From assembly GCA_965243175.1 (NCBI GenBank), contig OZ251532.1, positions 4,774,001 to 4,838,000 of the forward strand: DNA of 64,000 bases. The letters are read 5' to 3'. Origin of the DNA: VXYL01 sp965243175 (GTDB lineage Bacteria; Pseudomonadota; Gammaproteobacteria; Pseudomonadales; Azotimanducaceae). The position numbers were made by a program, and so were the translations under genes. The notes beneath the pieces are model-generated. The model saw only the letters and a list, made by a program, of their open reading frames with translations, did not search any database and had not been told where the DNA came from. Shown here piece by piece: positions 9,070 through 17,150 of the stretch; positions within the stretch are counted from its first letter, which is position 1; every line of letters starts with the position of its first letter.

Positions 9070-11087
9070 ACGCGATGCCAAAGGACTCCGCCTACGACGA
9101 CCGCTTGGACGTCGATACCCGCCTCGGCGCCAAGGATGTGTTCGTCATCCTGGTCCGCGCGCTCGCCTACATCAAACCCGCCTGGCGCCTGTTCGCGCTG
9201 AAGTTCCTGTTGATGATCGTGACCTTCGTGCCGATTCTCGTCGCGCCGCTGGCGCTCAAGGTGCTCACCGACCACGTGCTGCTGGGCAATCCGCTGGCCG
9301 AGGCGACCATCGCCTTTCCGCCCTTCTTCCAGCCTTTCGTGGACGCGACCATCGGCCTGCCGCCGACCGGCCTGCTGTTCGCCACGCTGGCACTGCTGCT
9401 CGCGCTGCTGCTGATCTTCGGCGCCGGCAGCGGCGAAGCGGAGGCCACCACCGCCTTCCTGGCGCAAGGCGAAGACACCGCCACGCAATCGGAGAACATG
9501 ATCAGCGCCGGCTGGTCGCTGGCTGGCGGGTTCTGGGGGCTGGCCGATCTGCTGTGCAACATCCGCCTGGTGCAGCGCGTCACCAACGGGTTGCGCACGC
9601 AGCTGTTCGGACGGCTGACGCGGTTGCCGATGACGGTGCTGGACGACCAGCGCATCGGCGACAGCGTCTATCGAACGATGTACGACGCGCCGGCCATTCA
9701 GGGCATCTGCTTCGACATCACGTTGACGCCGGTGATCGCCCTGCTCGGCGCCGCGGCATCGGTCTACGTGGTGAACTACAGCTTCGGCGACAAGGTTCCC
9801 GAGCTGGTCTGGCTGGCCATGGCGACGCTGCCGCTGACGCTGCTCTTCACCGTCCCGCTGGCCGGCGTGGCCAGGCGCGCCAGCCAAGCGAGCCGTGGCG
9901 CTGGCAGCGCCACGACCAACCGCATCGAGGAGAACATGGCCAACATGGCCGCGGTGCAGAGCCACAACGCGGAAGAGCGCGAACGCGAGGCGTTCGGCGC
10001 CGCGAGCAGAGAATCCTACCGGCGCTTCCGGCATCTGGTGGCGGTGGAGATCGGCATCGAGCTGACGGCCGGCCTCGCGTTGCTGGCCGTGGGCGTCTGG
10101 GCGTTCCTGCTCGTCACCGACCGCATCGTTGCCGGCGATCTGCTGCCCGGCGACTTCCTGCTCGCCTTGAGCCTGTTCTTCGCCGTGGCCGGCGCTTCGA
10201 TGTCCCTTGGCCGCTTGTGGGTGGACTTCCAAGGCAATGCGGCCGGGGTACGGCGCGTCTTCTTCTATCTGGACTTGCCGGGCGACGCTGTGATGCCGAA
10301 GCCGCGATCGAGGGCGGGCGACGCGCAGCCGCAAGGACGCAGCGTGGTCTTCGAGGATGTTGGCCTGACCTACCCCGATGGCCGCGAAGCTCTGCGCGGG
10401 ATTTCCTTTCGCGCCGAGGCTGGCGAACTGGTTGCCATTGCCGGGCCGACAGGCGCCGGCAAGACCAGCATGGCGTACATGGTTCCTGGGTTTCTGGTTC
10501 CCACCGAAGGGCGTGTGCTGGTCGACGGCGTAGATACGCGGGAATGGCCGCTGGACGCCCTGCGCGATACGGCCAGCTACGTCTTCCAGGAACACCTGCT
10601 GCTCTCCGGCAGCGTGTTCGACAACCTGCGCCTCGGCAGGCCGATGGCCAGCAGGGGCGAGGTGGAGCGGGCCGCCAGAGCGAGCGGCGCACACGACTTC
10701 ATCGCCGCCCTGCCGGAGGGCTACGACACGGTGCTGGGCCGCGACGGCGGGGCGCTCTCGGTGGGCGAGAAGCAGCGCCTCTCGATCGCTCGCGCCCTGG
10801 TGCGCGAAAGCCCGATTCTGATTCTCGACGAACCGACAGCGGCGGTGGATCCCGAGACGGAACGATCTCTAGTCGCCGCCTTGACCGGCCAGAGCGACGA
10901 CGACGCCGGCATCCGCGCGCCGACGCGCATCGTCTTCGTGATCGCCCATCGGCTCTCGACCATCGCCCGAGCGGACCGCGTTCTGTTCATGCGCGACGGG
11001 CACATCGTCGAACAGGGCAGCCCCGCCGAACTGTCCGCCCGCGACGACGGCGAATACGCGGCCTTCATGCGCCTGCGAAGCGCATGA
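9066..11087 (+). CDS. Half-size ABC transporter, second of a pair
   Basis: A 673-residue partner of the preceding half transporter. The membrane domain is interrupted after the first helices by a hydrophilic insertion (about residues 119-145, GSGEAEATTAF and onward) that the first subunit lacks. The ATPase domain has Walker A IAGPTGAGKTS, Q-loop VFQEH, signature LSVGEKQRLSIARA, Walker B ILILDEPTAAVD and switch His in VIAHRLST. Signature LSVGE (against LSTGQ in the partner) and other differences suggest a heterodimer. Start GTG overlaps the partner's stop (GTGA); an ATG nine bases downstream is an alternative. An inverted repeat lies just after the stop. Confidence 0.87.
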   Translation: MNAMPKDSAYDDRLDVDTRLGAKDVFVILVRALAYIKPAWRLFALKFLLMIVTFVPILVAPLALKVLTDHVLLGNPLAEATIAFPPFFQPFVDATIGLPPTGLLFATLALLLALLLIFGAGSGEAEATTAFLAQGEDTATQSENMISAGWSLAGGFWGLADLLCNIRLVQRVTNGLRTQLFGRLTRLPMTVLDDQRIGDSVYRTMYDAPAIQGICFDITLTPVIALLGAAASVYVVNYSFGDKVPELVWLAMATLPLTLLFTVPLAGVARRASQASRGAGSATTNRIEENMANMAAVQSHNAEEREREAFGAASRESYRRFRHLVAVEIGIELTAGLALLAVGVWAFLLVTDRIVAGDLLPGDFLLALSLFFAVAGASMSLGRLWVDFQGNAAGVRRVFFYLDLPGDAVMPKPRSRAGDAQPQGRSVVFEDVGLTYPDGREALRGISFRAEAGELVAIAGPTGAGKTSMAYMVPGFLVPTEGRVLVDGVDTREWPLDALRDTASYVFQEHLLLSGSVFDNLRLGRPMASRGEVERAARASGAHDFIAALPEGYDTVLGRDGGALSVGEKQRLSIARALVRESPILILDEPTAAVDPETERSLVAALTGQSDDDAGIRAPTRIVFVIAHRLSTIARADRVLFMRDGHIVEQGSPAELSARDDGEYAAFMRLRSA

Positions 11088-11093
11088 CGGTGG

Positions 11094-11123
11094 GTGGTGG
11101 AGGGTGCGCCACGGTTCCACCAC
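11094..11123 (+). terminator. Hairpin after the receptor/ABC unit
   Basis: Inverted repeat with arms GTGGTGGA and TCCACCAC and a 14-base loop, starting six bases after the stop of the second ABC gene. No T-run follows, so it is at best a weak or factor-dependent terminator or an mRNA-stabilising hairpin. Confidence 0.3.
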
Positions 11124-11192
11124 TGCACACGGCGGCGAAAACGTGATCGGGTATGCTCAGGTCTGGTCTTGAGCGTTCCGAGGCATCCGTTG

Positions 11193-11945
11193 ATGGAAAG
11201 GTGTGTACGTTGGGTGCTCGGCGGGCTGTTGGCGCTTGGCGGATTGGGCGTCCTAGCCGCGCCGGGCGGGCTCTACATGGGGCTTGGCGCGGGCGTTGAC
11301 GGGCAGGAGTTCACCTACGGCAAGACCGTCTACACCAAAGAAGGGCTGGCGCGAGGCGAAGTCACCAGCGCCGAGGGGGATGCGGACCAGACGCTGACGA
11401 CGCTCGGCGTCTTCGGCGGCTATCGCTGGGATCTGCCGATAAGCGGCTTGCACTTGAGCGCCGAGGTGGACGTGGCCTGGCATCCGAACAGGCTCGACGG
11501 CCATCTCGAAGGCACCGGCTACACATGGACGGACACGTGGCCGGAGGACTGGTGGCTGCAGCGCGAGTTCAGCTACGGCCTGGTGCTGAAGCTCGGCGGC
11601 CTGCTGCAACGCGCCAACTTCGACCTCTACGCGCTGGCCGGCGTACGCGCCGTCGCCACCGAATTCTCGATCACGGAAACCGGCTGCCCCGGCCCAGACC
11701 TGCAATGCCCGCCCACGCCCTTGGCCAGCTTCACCGAAGCGGTGGACCGCAGACTCGGCGCTTGGACGGTAGGCGCCGGCTTGGAGCGACAGCTTGGCGA
11801 ACGCTTCGCCATGCAGCTGGAAGTGCGCTTCCTCGACCACCAGCGCAAGAGCTGGGACCGCCTGTTCGAAGGCGGCGTCATCATCCCCTCCACCATCAAC
11901 GGCAGCGAAGTCGGCGTAGCGCTGCGACTGCTCCGGCGCCTCTAG
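11193..11945 (+). CDS. Outer-membrane beta-barrel protein
   Basis: A 250-residue protein with a signal peptide (MERCVRWVLGGLLALGGLGVLA, cleavage near APGG) and alternating hydrophobic/aromatic strands (GLYMGLGAGVDGQEF, LGVFGGYRWDLP, LHLSAEVDVAW, FDLYALAGVRAV, WTVGAGLERQLG) ending in EVGVALRLLRRL, typical of OmpA/OmpW-like eight-stranded barrels. A Cys pair (CPGPDLQC) sits in a predicted outer loop. A GTG at 11094 in the same frame would add 33 non-signal residues and is rejected. Function unknown; it follows the receptor/ABC unit but is separated from it by about 100 bp with a hairpin. Confidence 0.7.
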   Translation: MERCVRWVLGGLLALGGLGVLAAPGGLYMGLGAGVDGQEFTYGKTVYTKEGLARGEVTSAEGDADQTLTTLGVFGGYRWDLPISGLHLSAEVDVAWHPNRLDGHLEGTGYTWTDTWPEDWWLQREFSYGLVLKLGGLLQRANFDLYALAGVRAVATEFSITETGCPGPDLQCPPTPLASFTEAVDRRLGAWTVGAGLERQLGERFAMQLEVRFLDHQRKSWDRLFEGGVIIPSTINGSEVGVALRLLRRL

Positions 11946-12008
11946 CGAACGCTGGTCGCTTAGGATCGCGTTCGGTCGCTGTTCCCGTTGGTCTGCTAAA
12001 GCCGTCGA

Positions 12009-13361
12009 ATGATGCTGTCCGAAGTCGCATACGAGTCCTTGGCCGAAGATGCTAACCCGGCCGCCCGCGCACCGTCAGTAGCCGGCGCGGAACGCAATCG
12101 GCTGCGGCCGGCGGACCGGGCATTTCACGACTGGTACCGGTTCGTGCTGTCGTTTCCGCCCCATCTGGTGCGCGAATACGCGGAGCGCTTTGGCTTGGGC
12201 GCCGGGCAGACGGTGCTCGATCCGTTCTGCGGTACCGGCACGACGCTGGTGGAGTGCAAGAAGCTCGACATTCGCAGCGTCGGCCTGGAACCCAACCCGA
12301 TGGCCCACTTCGCCAGCGCCGTGAAGGTGGATTGGACGATTGGCGGGCGCCGGCTGACGCGCTACGCCGAAACCGTCGCCGCGGTTGCCGCCCAAGCGTT
12401 CGCCGAGCAGGACGTGGACAACCACGACCTGCCGCTGCTTGCCGCACGACGGGATTCGTGTGTTCCCTTGCGCTGCCTGCCGGACGGCCAAGCGCAACTG
12501 CTGCTCAAGAACTCCATCAGTCCGCTGCCGCTGCACCGTACCCTGGTGTTGCTGGACGCCATCGACGCGCACGGTACGCCCCAGGAACGTCGCTGCGCCC
12601 GCTTGGCACTGGCCAAGGCGCTGGTGCGGAGCATCGGCAACCTCAAGTTCGGGCCGGAAGTGGGCGTCGGCAAGGCGAAGCAGGACGCGCCCGTATTGGC
12701 GGCGTGGCTGAAGAACATGCGCGCGATGGCGGCTGACCTCGACCGCCATCGGTCGGATGCGGGGGCGCGGGTGGTGCTGGCGGATTCCCGGGCAGCCGGC
12801 GAAGAGATCGAGCCGGCGACCGTCGATGCGGTCATCACGTCGCCGCCGTATCCGAACGAAAAGGACTACACCAGAACGGTGCGCTTGGAGTCCGTGATCC
12901 TCGGCTTGATCCGCGACAAGCGGGAGTTGCGGACGCTCAAGCAACAGCTGGTGCGCTCCAACACCAGAGGCGTCTACAAGGCGGATACGGATGACAAGGA
13001 AGTGGCGAACCACGCGACGATACGCGGCATCTCCGAAGCGATAGAGCGCCGCCGCATCGAGCTCGGCAAGACCTCCGGCTTCGAACGCCTCTATCCCCGC
13101 GTGACGCAACTGTACTTCGGCGGCATGCGACGCCACCTCGCCTCCCTGCGGCCCTGCCTCAAGCGCGGCGCGAAGCTGGCCTACGTGGTCGGCGACCAAG
13201 CGTCTTATCTGCGCGTGATGATACGCACCGGCGAACTGCTCGCGGACTTGGCGCAGTCCCTCGGCTACCGAGTGACCGGCATCGACCTCTTCCGCACGCG
13301 ACTGTCCACCGCCACGGGTCAGCAGTTGCGCGAGGAAGTCGTGCTGTTGGAGTGGCCGTGA
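12009..13361 (+). CDS. DNA methyltransferase (N4-cytosine/N6-adenine type), remnant R-M system
   Basis: A 450-residue amino-methyltransferase. The SAM-binding motif DPFCGTGTT is at residues 71-79 and the catalytic TSPPYPNEKDY at 277-287, so about 200 residues, presumably target recognition, lie between them (order I, TRD, IV, as in alpha-type enzymes). It modifies an exocyclic amino group of A or C; the target site is unknown. Its TGA shares one base with the ATG of a 52-residue ORF that resembles the N-terminus of a restriction enzyme, which points to a former R-M operon whose nuclease was lost. Two further methyltransferases with the same motif order occur in this window. Confidence 0.88.
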   Translation: MMLSEVAYESLAEDANPAARAPSVAGAERNRLRPADRAFHDWYRFVLSFPPHLVREYAERFGLGAGQTVLDPFCGTGTTLVECKKLDIRSVGLEPNPMAHFASAVKVDWTIGGRRLTRYAETVAAVAAQAFAEQDVDNHDLPLLAARRDSCVPLRCLPDGQAQLLLKNSISPLPLHRTLVLLDAIDAHGTPQERRCARLALAKALVRSIGNLKFGPEVGVGKAKQDAPVLAAWLKNMRAMAADLDRHRSDAGARVVLADSRAAGEEIEPATVDAVITSPPYPNEKDYTRTVRLESVILGLIRDKRELRTLKQQLVRSNTRGVYKADTDDKEVANHATIRGISEAIERRRIELGKTSGFERLYPRVTQLYFGGMRRHLASLRPCLKRGAKLAYVVGDQASYLRVMIRTGELLADLAQSLGYRVTGIDLFRTRLSTATGQQLREEVVLLEWP

Positions 13362-13519
13362 TGCGCGGCGGATCGGAGCGCTCGCCGCAGCGCGGCGCGA
13401 ATCGGTACACGAAGATCGTCGAGAGCATCTTCCACGCGAAATACGAGGCAGGGCAGACGCACGTCGACTTCGAGCGTGAGGAGGATCTACGCCGATATGG
13501 TGAGCGTCTAGCGGACTAG
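13361..13519 (+). pseudogene. Truncated N-terminus of a probable restriction endonuclease
   Basis: A 52-codon ORF whose ATG overlaps the methyltransferase stop by one base. The residues NRYTKIVESIFHAKYEAG followed by a FEREE segment look like the conserved N-terminus (RYxxIIExIFxxxYxxG...FEREDI) of proteins commonly encoded beside such methyltransferases. It ends at a stop 17 bases before an IS5-type transposase relic, so the rest of the gene is missing. The similarity is from memory of the family, not from a search. If right, this methyltransferase is now an orphan. Confidence 0.5.
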
Positions 13520-13535
13520 CGACTCACGACAAGCT

Positions 13536-13661
13536 TCAACGATCTCGGTCCTTCCACGGAATCGGCCCATCCATCCGCTCCAAGAACCTCTCCCGCCGCG
13601 TCTTCCTCTTCTTCGCCCCGTACTCCAACTCCGCGAACGTCGCCTGCGCCCCTGCCGCCAT
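13536..13661 (-). pseudogene. Truncated IS5-family transposase (N-terminus only)
   Basis: Forty-one codons on the minus strand reading MAAGAQATFAELEYGAKKRK then TRRERFLERMDGPIPW before a stop. The stretch TFAELEYGAKKRKTRRERFLERMD is the typical N-terminal signature of IS5-group transposases (TFAEL.Y..KKR.TRRE.FL..MD...PW). The DDE catalytic domain is absent. The sequence upstream (13662-13729) probably contains the IS end, with GAATCTCTGAT on the minus strand just before the neighbouring gene's stop codon, but the terminal repeat cannot be fixed. The relic lies exactly between the broken restriction gene and the retropepsin-like gene. Confidence 0.65.
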
Positions 13662-13729
13662 CACCGTCTCGCTCCCCGCCTTCGATACGTCAATTGTCGC
13701 AGCTTCCCGCGCAATAGATCAGAGATTCC

Positions 13730-14104
13730 CTAGCGCAGGTCCATGTAAGGCACCCGCGCCAGCCGATGGCCCACCATGTCCACGGCGGCTTGCGCCTGTT
13801 CCAGAATGACGTAGCCGATCAGGGGTTCCGTGTCTTCGCCAGCGACGAACAGCACCTCGTTGAAGACTGGCCGGAATCCCTCGATCTGGATCTTCGCCGG
13901 AGCGCAGGCTTCGCCGCGCATGGTCTCGCCGTTGGCGAGCACCAGCTCCACACGCTCCTCATGCAGGAAGCTGCCGAACTTCTCCTTCCACGAGACGGGC
14001 AGCACGAGGGCGCCTATGCCCGTATCGACCAGCATCGCGGCGGCAACGCGCTCGCCTTCGTCCAAGGGGTTGGTGACTTCGGTCTGCGCGATAATGCGGC
14101 CCAT
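13730..14104 (-). CDS. Retropepsin-like (clan AA) aspartic protease-like protein
   Basis: A 124-residue protein with the aspartyl-protease signature AAMLVDTGIGALVLP (Asp at about residue 27) and a second-half flap-like pattern (VFNEVLFVAGEDTEPLIGYVILEQ), as in single-domain bacterial retropepsin-like proteins, which would act as dimers. No signal peptide or membrane segment is visible. The start is the ATG giving MGRIIAQTEV; longer readings upstream lack a supported start. The last codons abut the presumed end of the IS5 relic, so its C-terminus may have been altered by that insertion. Substrate and role unknown. Confidence 0.65.
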   Translation of the reverse strand: MGRIIAQTEVTNPLDEGERVAAAMLVDTGIGALVLPVSWKEKFGSFLHEERVELVLANGETMRGEACAPAKIQIEGFRPVFNEVLFVAGEDTEPLIGYVILEQAQAAVDMVGHRLARVPYMDLR

Positions 14105-14203
14105 TGGAGCGCCTGAAGTTGCCGACGTGTACCCATTGTTCGGCAGCGAGTGCGCACGTTCAAGACTGCGCGTGGAATATCGCGAGAAACGCCTCTTTGG
14201 GGG

Positions 14204-14232
14204 TTGACACGCCCCCGAATTGGGAATACAAA
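14204..14232 (+). promoter_or_regulatory. Sigma70-type promoter for the nitroreductase gene
   Basis: A perfect -35 box TTGACA (14204-14209), a 17-base spacer and a -10-like TACAAA (14227-14232), 40 bases before the nitroreductase ATG, which has its own AGAGG ribosome site. It is the clearest promoter in the window. Confidence 0.55.
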
Positions 14233-14250
14233 TCATTCGCATTAGCGATT
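14231..14250 (+). promoter_or_regulatory. Fur-box-like operator overlapping the start region of the nitroreductase promoter
   Basis: AATCATTCGCATTAGCGATT resembles Fur-type sites (compare the AATCATTCGCATTA core seen in many iron-regulated promoters) and lies right after the -10 box, where a repressor would block initiation. The match is by eye only and other operators are possible. Confidence 0.3.
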
Positions 14251-14272
14251 GTCCAGACTCCAGAGGGAACGA

Positions 14273-14863
14273 ATGGACGAACTGAACATCCGCGACCAGC
14301 GGCCGATAGACCTTCTGCTTTCGCGCCGCTCCGTGGTCGCCAATCTCATGGAGGGGCCGGCGCCAAGCGCCGAAGACCTGCGCGAGATCCTCGAAGCGGG
14401 CATGCGTGTGCCGGATCACGGGCGGCTGGTGCCGTGGCGCTTCCTGCTGATTCGCGGCGACGCTCGCCACGCGCTCGGCCAAGTCATCGGCGAGGCGTTT
14501 CGGCGCGACAATCCGGACGTCGAGGAGAAGCGCGTGGAACTCGAACGCAAACGCTTGGCGCGGGCGCCGGTGGTCGTCGCGGTGGTCTCCCAGGTGGACA
14601 AGGAGGCGAAGATCCCCGAGTGGGAGCAGGTGCTCTCCGCCGGCGCCGCTTGCCAGAACCTGCTGGTGGCGGCGCTCTCCCTCGGCTACGCCGCGCAGTG
14701 GCTCACCGAGTGGTACGCCTACGAACCGCTGCTGCTGAACGCGCTCGGAGTGCGCGGCGACGACCGCATCGCCGGCTTCCTGTACATCGGCAACGCCGCG
14801 CCGCTGGGCGACCGGTCGCGGCCGGAGTACGAGGACGTGGTCTCGGAATGGACTCCACCTTGA
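14273..14863 (+). CDS. Nitroreductase-family flavoprotein
   Basis: A 196-residue FMN-dependent NAD(P)H oxidoreductase of the nitroreductase fold: LLSRRSV near the N-terminus (the FMN-phosphate RRS motif), AGMRVPDHGRLVPWRFLLI, AGAACQNLLVAALSLGYAAQW (the helix with the Q-N pair) and GFLYIGNAA near the end. Members reduce nitro compounds, quinones or flavins; the short form is like YdjA-type enzymes. It has its own promoter with a possible Fur-like operator and is followed 44 bases later by a PPOX-type flavoprotein gene, probably in one transcript. Confidence 0.85.
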   Translation: MDELNIRDQRPIDLLLSRRSVVANLMEGPAPSAEDLREILEAGMRVPDHGRLVPWRFLLIRGDARHALGQVIGEAFRRDNPDVEEKRVELERKRLARAPVVVAVVSQVDKEAKIPEWEQVLSAGAACQNLLVAALSLGYAAQWLTEWYAYEPLLLNALGVRGDDRIAGFLYIGNAAPLGDRSRPEYEDVVSEWTPP

Positions 14864-14907
14864 GCGCCGCGTTGCCAACCCTGTGCCCTGCCAGCAAAGG
14901 AATCCAA

Positions 14908-15519
14908 ATGACAACCATCGCCACTGAAGCCGACCTGCGCGCCGTGATCGGCGCCGAGCCGCCCGGTCTCGCGGAGAAGAACCAGCCCTTTCTGGACGAC
15001 TTCGGCATCGAGTTCATCGCCAAGTCGCCGTTTCTGGTGCTGTCCACGGCGGACGCCGAAGGGCGCATCGACGCTTCCCCGAAGGGCGATGCGCCCGGCT
15101 TCGTCCATGTGGAGAACGAGCGCTGCATCGTCATCCCGGACCGGCCCGGCAATCGGCTCGTCTACGGCCATCGCAACGTGCTCGCCAATCCGCGCGTTGG
15201 GGTGCTGTTCATGATCCCCGGCACCCCGGAGACGCTGCGCGTGAACGGCCGCGCCGAACTCACGGCGGACGCGGAGCTTCTGGAACGGCTGGCCGCCCGT
15301 GGCAAACCCGCCGTGCTTGCCATTCGCGTGCGGATCGAGGAAGTGTTCTTCCACTGCGCCAAGGCGTTCCTGCGCTCCCGGCTTTGGCAGCCGGAAAGCT
15401 GGCAGGCCCGCCACAAGGTCTCCTTCGGCAAGATGTACGCGGCGCGGAAGAAGGCCGCGCCCAAGGTGGTGCAGGCCATCGACGCCGCCATCGCCGCGGA
15501 CTACCGCGACAATCTGTAG
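14908..15519 (+). CDS. PPOX-class FMN-binding protein (MSMEG_1061-like)
   Basis: A 203-residue split-barrel flavin-binding protein: FIAKSPFLVLSTADAEGRIDASPKGD is the typical start of the pyridoxamine-5'-phosphate-oxidase-like fold, followed by IVIPDRPGNRLVYGHRNVLANPRVGVLFMIPG and a C-terminal region ending FHCAKAFLRSRLWQPESW, as in the MSMEG_1061 subgroup. It probably binds FMN or F420 and acts as an oxidoreductase of unknown substrate. It lies directly after the nitroreductase gene. The ATG at 14908 sits after a weak AAAGGA ribosome site. Confidence 0.82.
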   Translation: MTTIATEADLRAVIGAEPPGLAEKNQPFLDDFGIEFIAKSPFLVLSTADAEGRIDASPKGDAPGFVHVENERCIVIPDRPGNRLVYGHRNVLANPRVGVLFMIPGTPETLRVNGRAELTADAELLERLAARGKPAVLAIRVRIEEVFFHCAKAFLRSRLWQPESWQARHKVSFGKMYAARKKAAPKVVQAIDAAIAADYRDNL

Positions 15520-15566
15520 ACCAATCGCCCAAGCCTCGGCGCGCACCGTTGTGCGACGATGCGGCG

Positions 15567-16442
15567 ATGCTGGAGGACGAGGTTTGGCTGCTGCTGCGGG
15601 AGGGGAACGAGCGGCGCGAGCTGCGCCACTTGGAACTCGTCCTCGCGGCGCGGGGCATCGACAGCCGCATCGGCTGGCAGGAAGGCATCTGGCGTCTGCT
15701 GGTTCACGAAGAAGACGCTGCCGCCGCGGAACGCGAACTGGACAGCTACGAGCGCGAGAACGTCGTCTCGATAGCGCCCCCAGCGCCGTCGAAAATCGAC
15801 AGCGGCTGGTGGGGAGTCTGGGCATATCTGGCGGTCGTCTGGGGAGTCTTCGCGTTGGAGCGGGCCTCGGCCTTCGGCTGGAACTGGCGCGGTTCGGGCC
15901 GCTTGCATGTCGCGGCGGTGGAAGACGGCGAACTCTGGCGTCTCGCCACCGCCCTCACGCTGCACGCCGACCTCGGCCACGTCGTCGCCAACTCGGTCTT
16001 CGGCGGCTTGTTCGGCTGGCTCGCTGGCCGCTACCTAGGCAGCGGCGTGGCGTGGCTCTGCATCGTCCTCGGCGGCGTGCTCGGCAACGCCCTAAACGCG
16101 ATGCTGCGCCCGGAGCACTTCAGCTCCATCGGCGCATCCACGGCGACCTTCGCGGCCACTGGCCTCTACGCCGCCTTCATGTGGCGAAGCGGCCACTTCC
16201 GCACCCGCCCTTGGCAACGCGCCTTCGCCCCGGTCTTCGCCGCAGTCGCCTTCTTCGCCTACACCGGCATCGGCGACGAAGACACCGACACCTTGGCCCA
16301 CCTGACCGGCCTGGCCAGCGGCTTCCTGCTCGGCCTCTGGGTGGCGAAGACGCGCTTGCAGCTCGTCGGACTACCGGCGCAGCGGTTCTTCGGCGCCGTG
16401 GCCGCGGCCTGCATCCTAGGTGCTTGGCTGGTGGCGGCCTGA
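15567..16442 (+). CDS. Rhomboid-family intramembrane serine protease
   Basis: A 291-residue protein with a soluble N-terminal domain of about 70 residues (EDEVWLLLREGNERRELRHL), then six or more hydrophobic helices. The conserved pieces are TLHADLGHVVANS (His of helix 2), SIGASTATFAA with the catalytic Ser at residue 191, and DTLAHLTGLASG with the catalytic His at 245. The serine motif reads GAST instead of the usual GxSG, a tolerated but uncommon variant. It cleaves membrane-anchored proteins within the bilayer. Upstream in-frame codons exist, but the ATG giving MLEDEVWLL is the sensible start. Confidence 0.85.
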   Translation: MLEDEVWLLLREGNERRELRHLELVLAARGIDSRIGWQEGIWRLLVHEEDAAAAERELDSYERENVVSIAPPAPSKIDSGWWGVWAYLAVVWGVFALERASAFGWNWRGSGRLHVAAVEDGELWRLATALTLHADLGHVVANSVFGGLFGWLAGRYLGSGVAWLCIVLGGVLGNALNAMLRPEHFSSIGASTATFAATGLYAAFMWRSGHFRTRPWQRAFAPVFAAVAFFAYTGIGDEDTDTLAHLTGLASGFLLGLWVAKTRLQLVGLPAQRFFGAVAAACILGAWLVAA

Positions 16443-16480
16443 GTTGCCCTACCGGACTCCCGAACGCGCTTGCTCCGCAG

Positions 16481-16711
16481 CTACACCTCCTTGAGCAATT
16501 GCAGGTACCGCTCTTTCGACATGCCGGCGGTACGCATGTTGCTGCGGATGATGTCTAGGCCCACTTCGGCGTACTTCGGTATGACAACGGGCCGGCCGAC
16601 CCCGGGCTTCGACATGATCACATGGGAGCCTGCGATGCGATCGGTACGGAATCCCGCTGCCTCGAAGACCTTGACCAAAGTGCGCCAGTCGGTCGGCGTG
16701 ACCCTGCTCAC
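16481..16711 (-). CDS. hicA: HicA-type mRNA interferase toxin
   Basis: A 76-residue HicA toxin: TDWRTLVKVFEAAGF (first helix), then the dsRBD-like strand with the catalytic His in GSHVIM (about residue 30), followed by PVVIPKYAEVGLDIIRSNMRTAGMSKERYLQLL. It would cleave mRNA when free of antitoxin. The GTG start overlaps the stop of the upstream antitoxin gene (GTGA), so translation is coupled. Order antitoxin first, toxin second is the reverse of the classical hicAB locus. A second, distinct HicB/HicA module lies at 59.3 kb. Confidence 0.85.
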   Translation of the reverse strand: MSRVTPTDWRTLVKVFEAAGFRTDRIAGSHVIMSKPGVGRPVVIPKYAEVGLDIIRSNMRTAGMSKERYLQLLKEV

Positions 16712-17004
16712 CCGACTTGTGCAACCAGCGGGAGCGGTACGCGCACCATGCGTCCGCTTTCTTTGACGCTGCTGTTGTTCCCCGCCGGCTTGAAGCCGCA
16801 GTCTTTGAGCACCTCTTCCAGCGTTCCCCGCTCGTAGCAGGACTCGACGAACAGTTGCAGGGCCTCGGCGAGGTTGACGAGGGCGGATTCCTCGCTCTCG
16901 CCTTGGCTGAAGACATCCAGCGGCGGACAACCGGCGACGAAGTATGCGCCCTCCTGCCGCACCTCGGCAGGAACCGTGAACTCCACATGCATCTTGGCCG
17001 TCAT
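16708..17004 (-). CDS. hicB: HicB-type antitoxin
   Basis: A 98-residue HicB antitoxin with the partially degraded RNase H fold typical of the family: VEFTVPAEVRQEGAYFVAGCPPLDVFSQGESEESALVNLAEALQLFVESC, then a short linker and a C-terminal tail in place of a clear DNA-binding domain. It neutralises the adjacent HicA. The start MTAKMH could also be the second Met. Autoregulation of the promoter just upstream (17005-17150) is expected from the family but no operator was recognised. Confidence 0.83.
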   Translation of the reverse strand: MTAKMHVEFTVPAEVRQEGAYFVAGCPPLDVFSQGESEESALVNLAEALQLFVESCYERGTLEEVLKDCGFKPAGNNSSVKESGRMVRVPLPLVAQVG

Positions 17005-17150
17005 TCGACATCTCCCACTCAGCCGCCGTTCATCCGGCGCTCAACGGCCCCATTGACTAAACCGCCTTGCGGTACGCCGCCAAGCGCCGCCGGCTGCTGG
17101 TACTCGACAACGTCACGCTAGGCACCACGTTTCGACCGGTCGAGATCTCG

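Noticed and set aside
7150..9081. Minus-strand frame of more than 600 codons opposite the first ABC gene
   Set aside because: A high-GC shadow frame: rich in His, Arg, Gln and Val without domains, while the plus strand has complete ABC motifs.
17010..17150. Short plus-strand reading LRYAAKRRRLLVLDNVTLG between HicB and the helicase
   Set aside because: It looks protein-like but has an upstream stop and no start; perhaps a tiny relic, not supportable.
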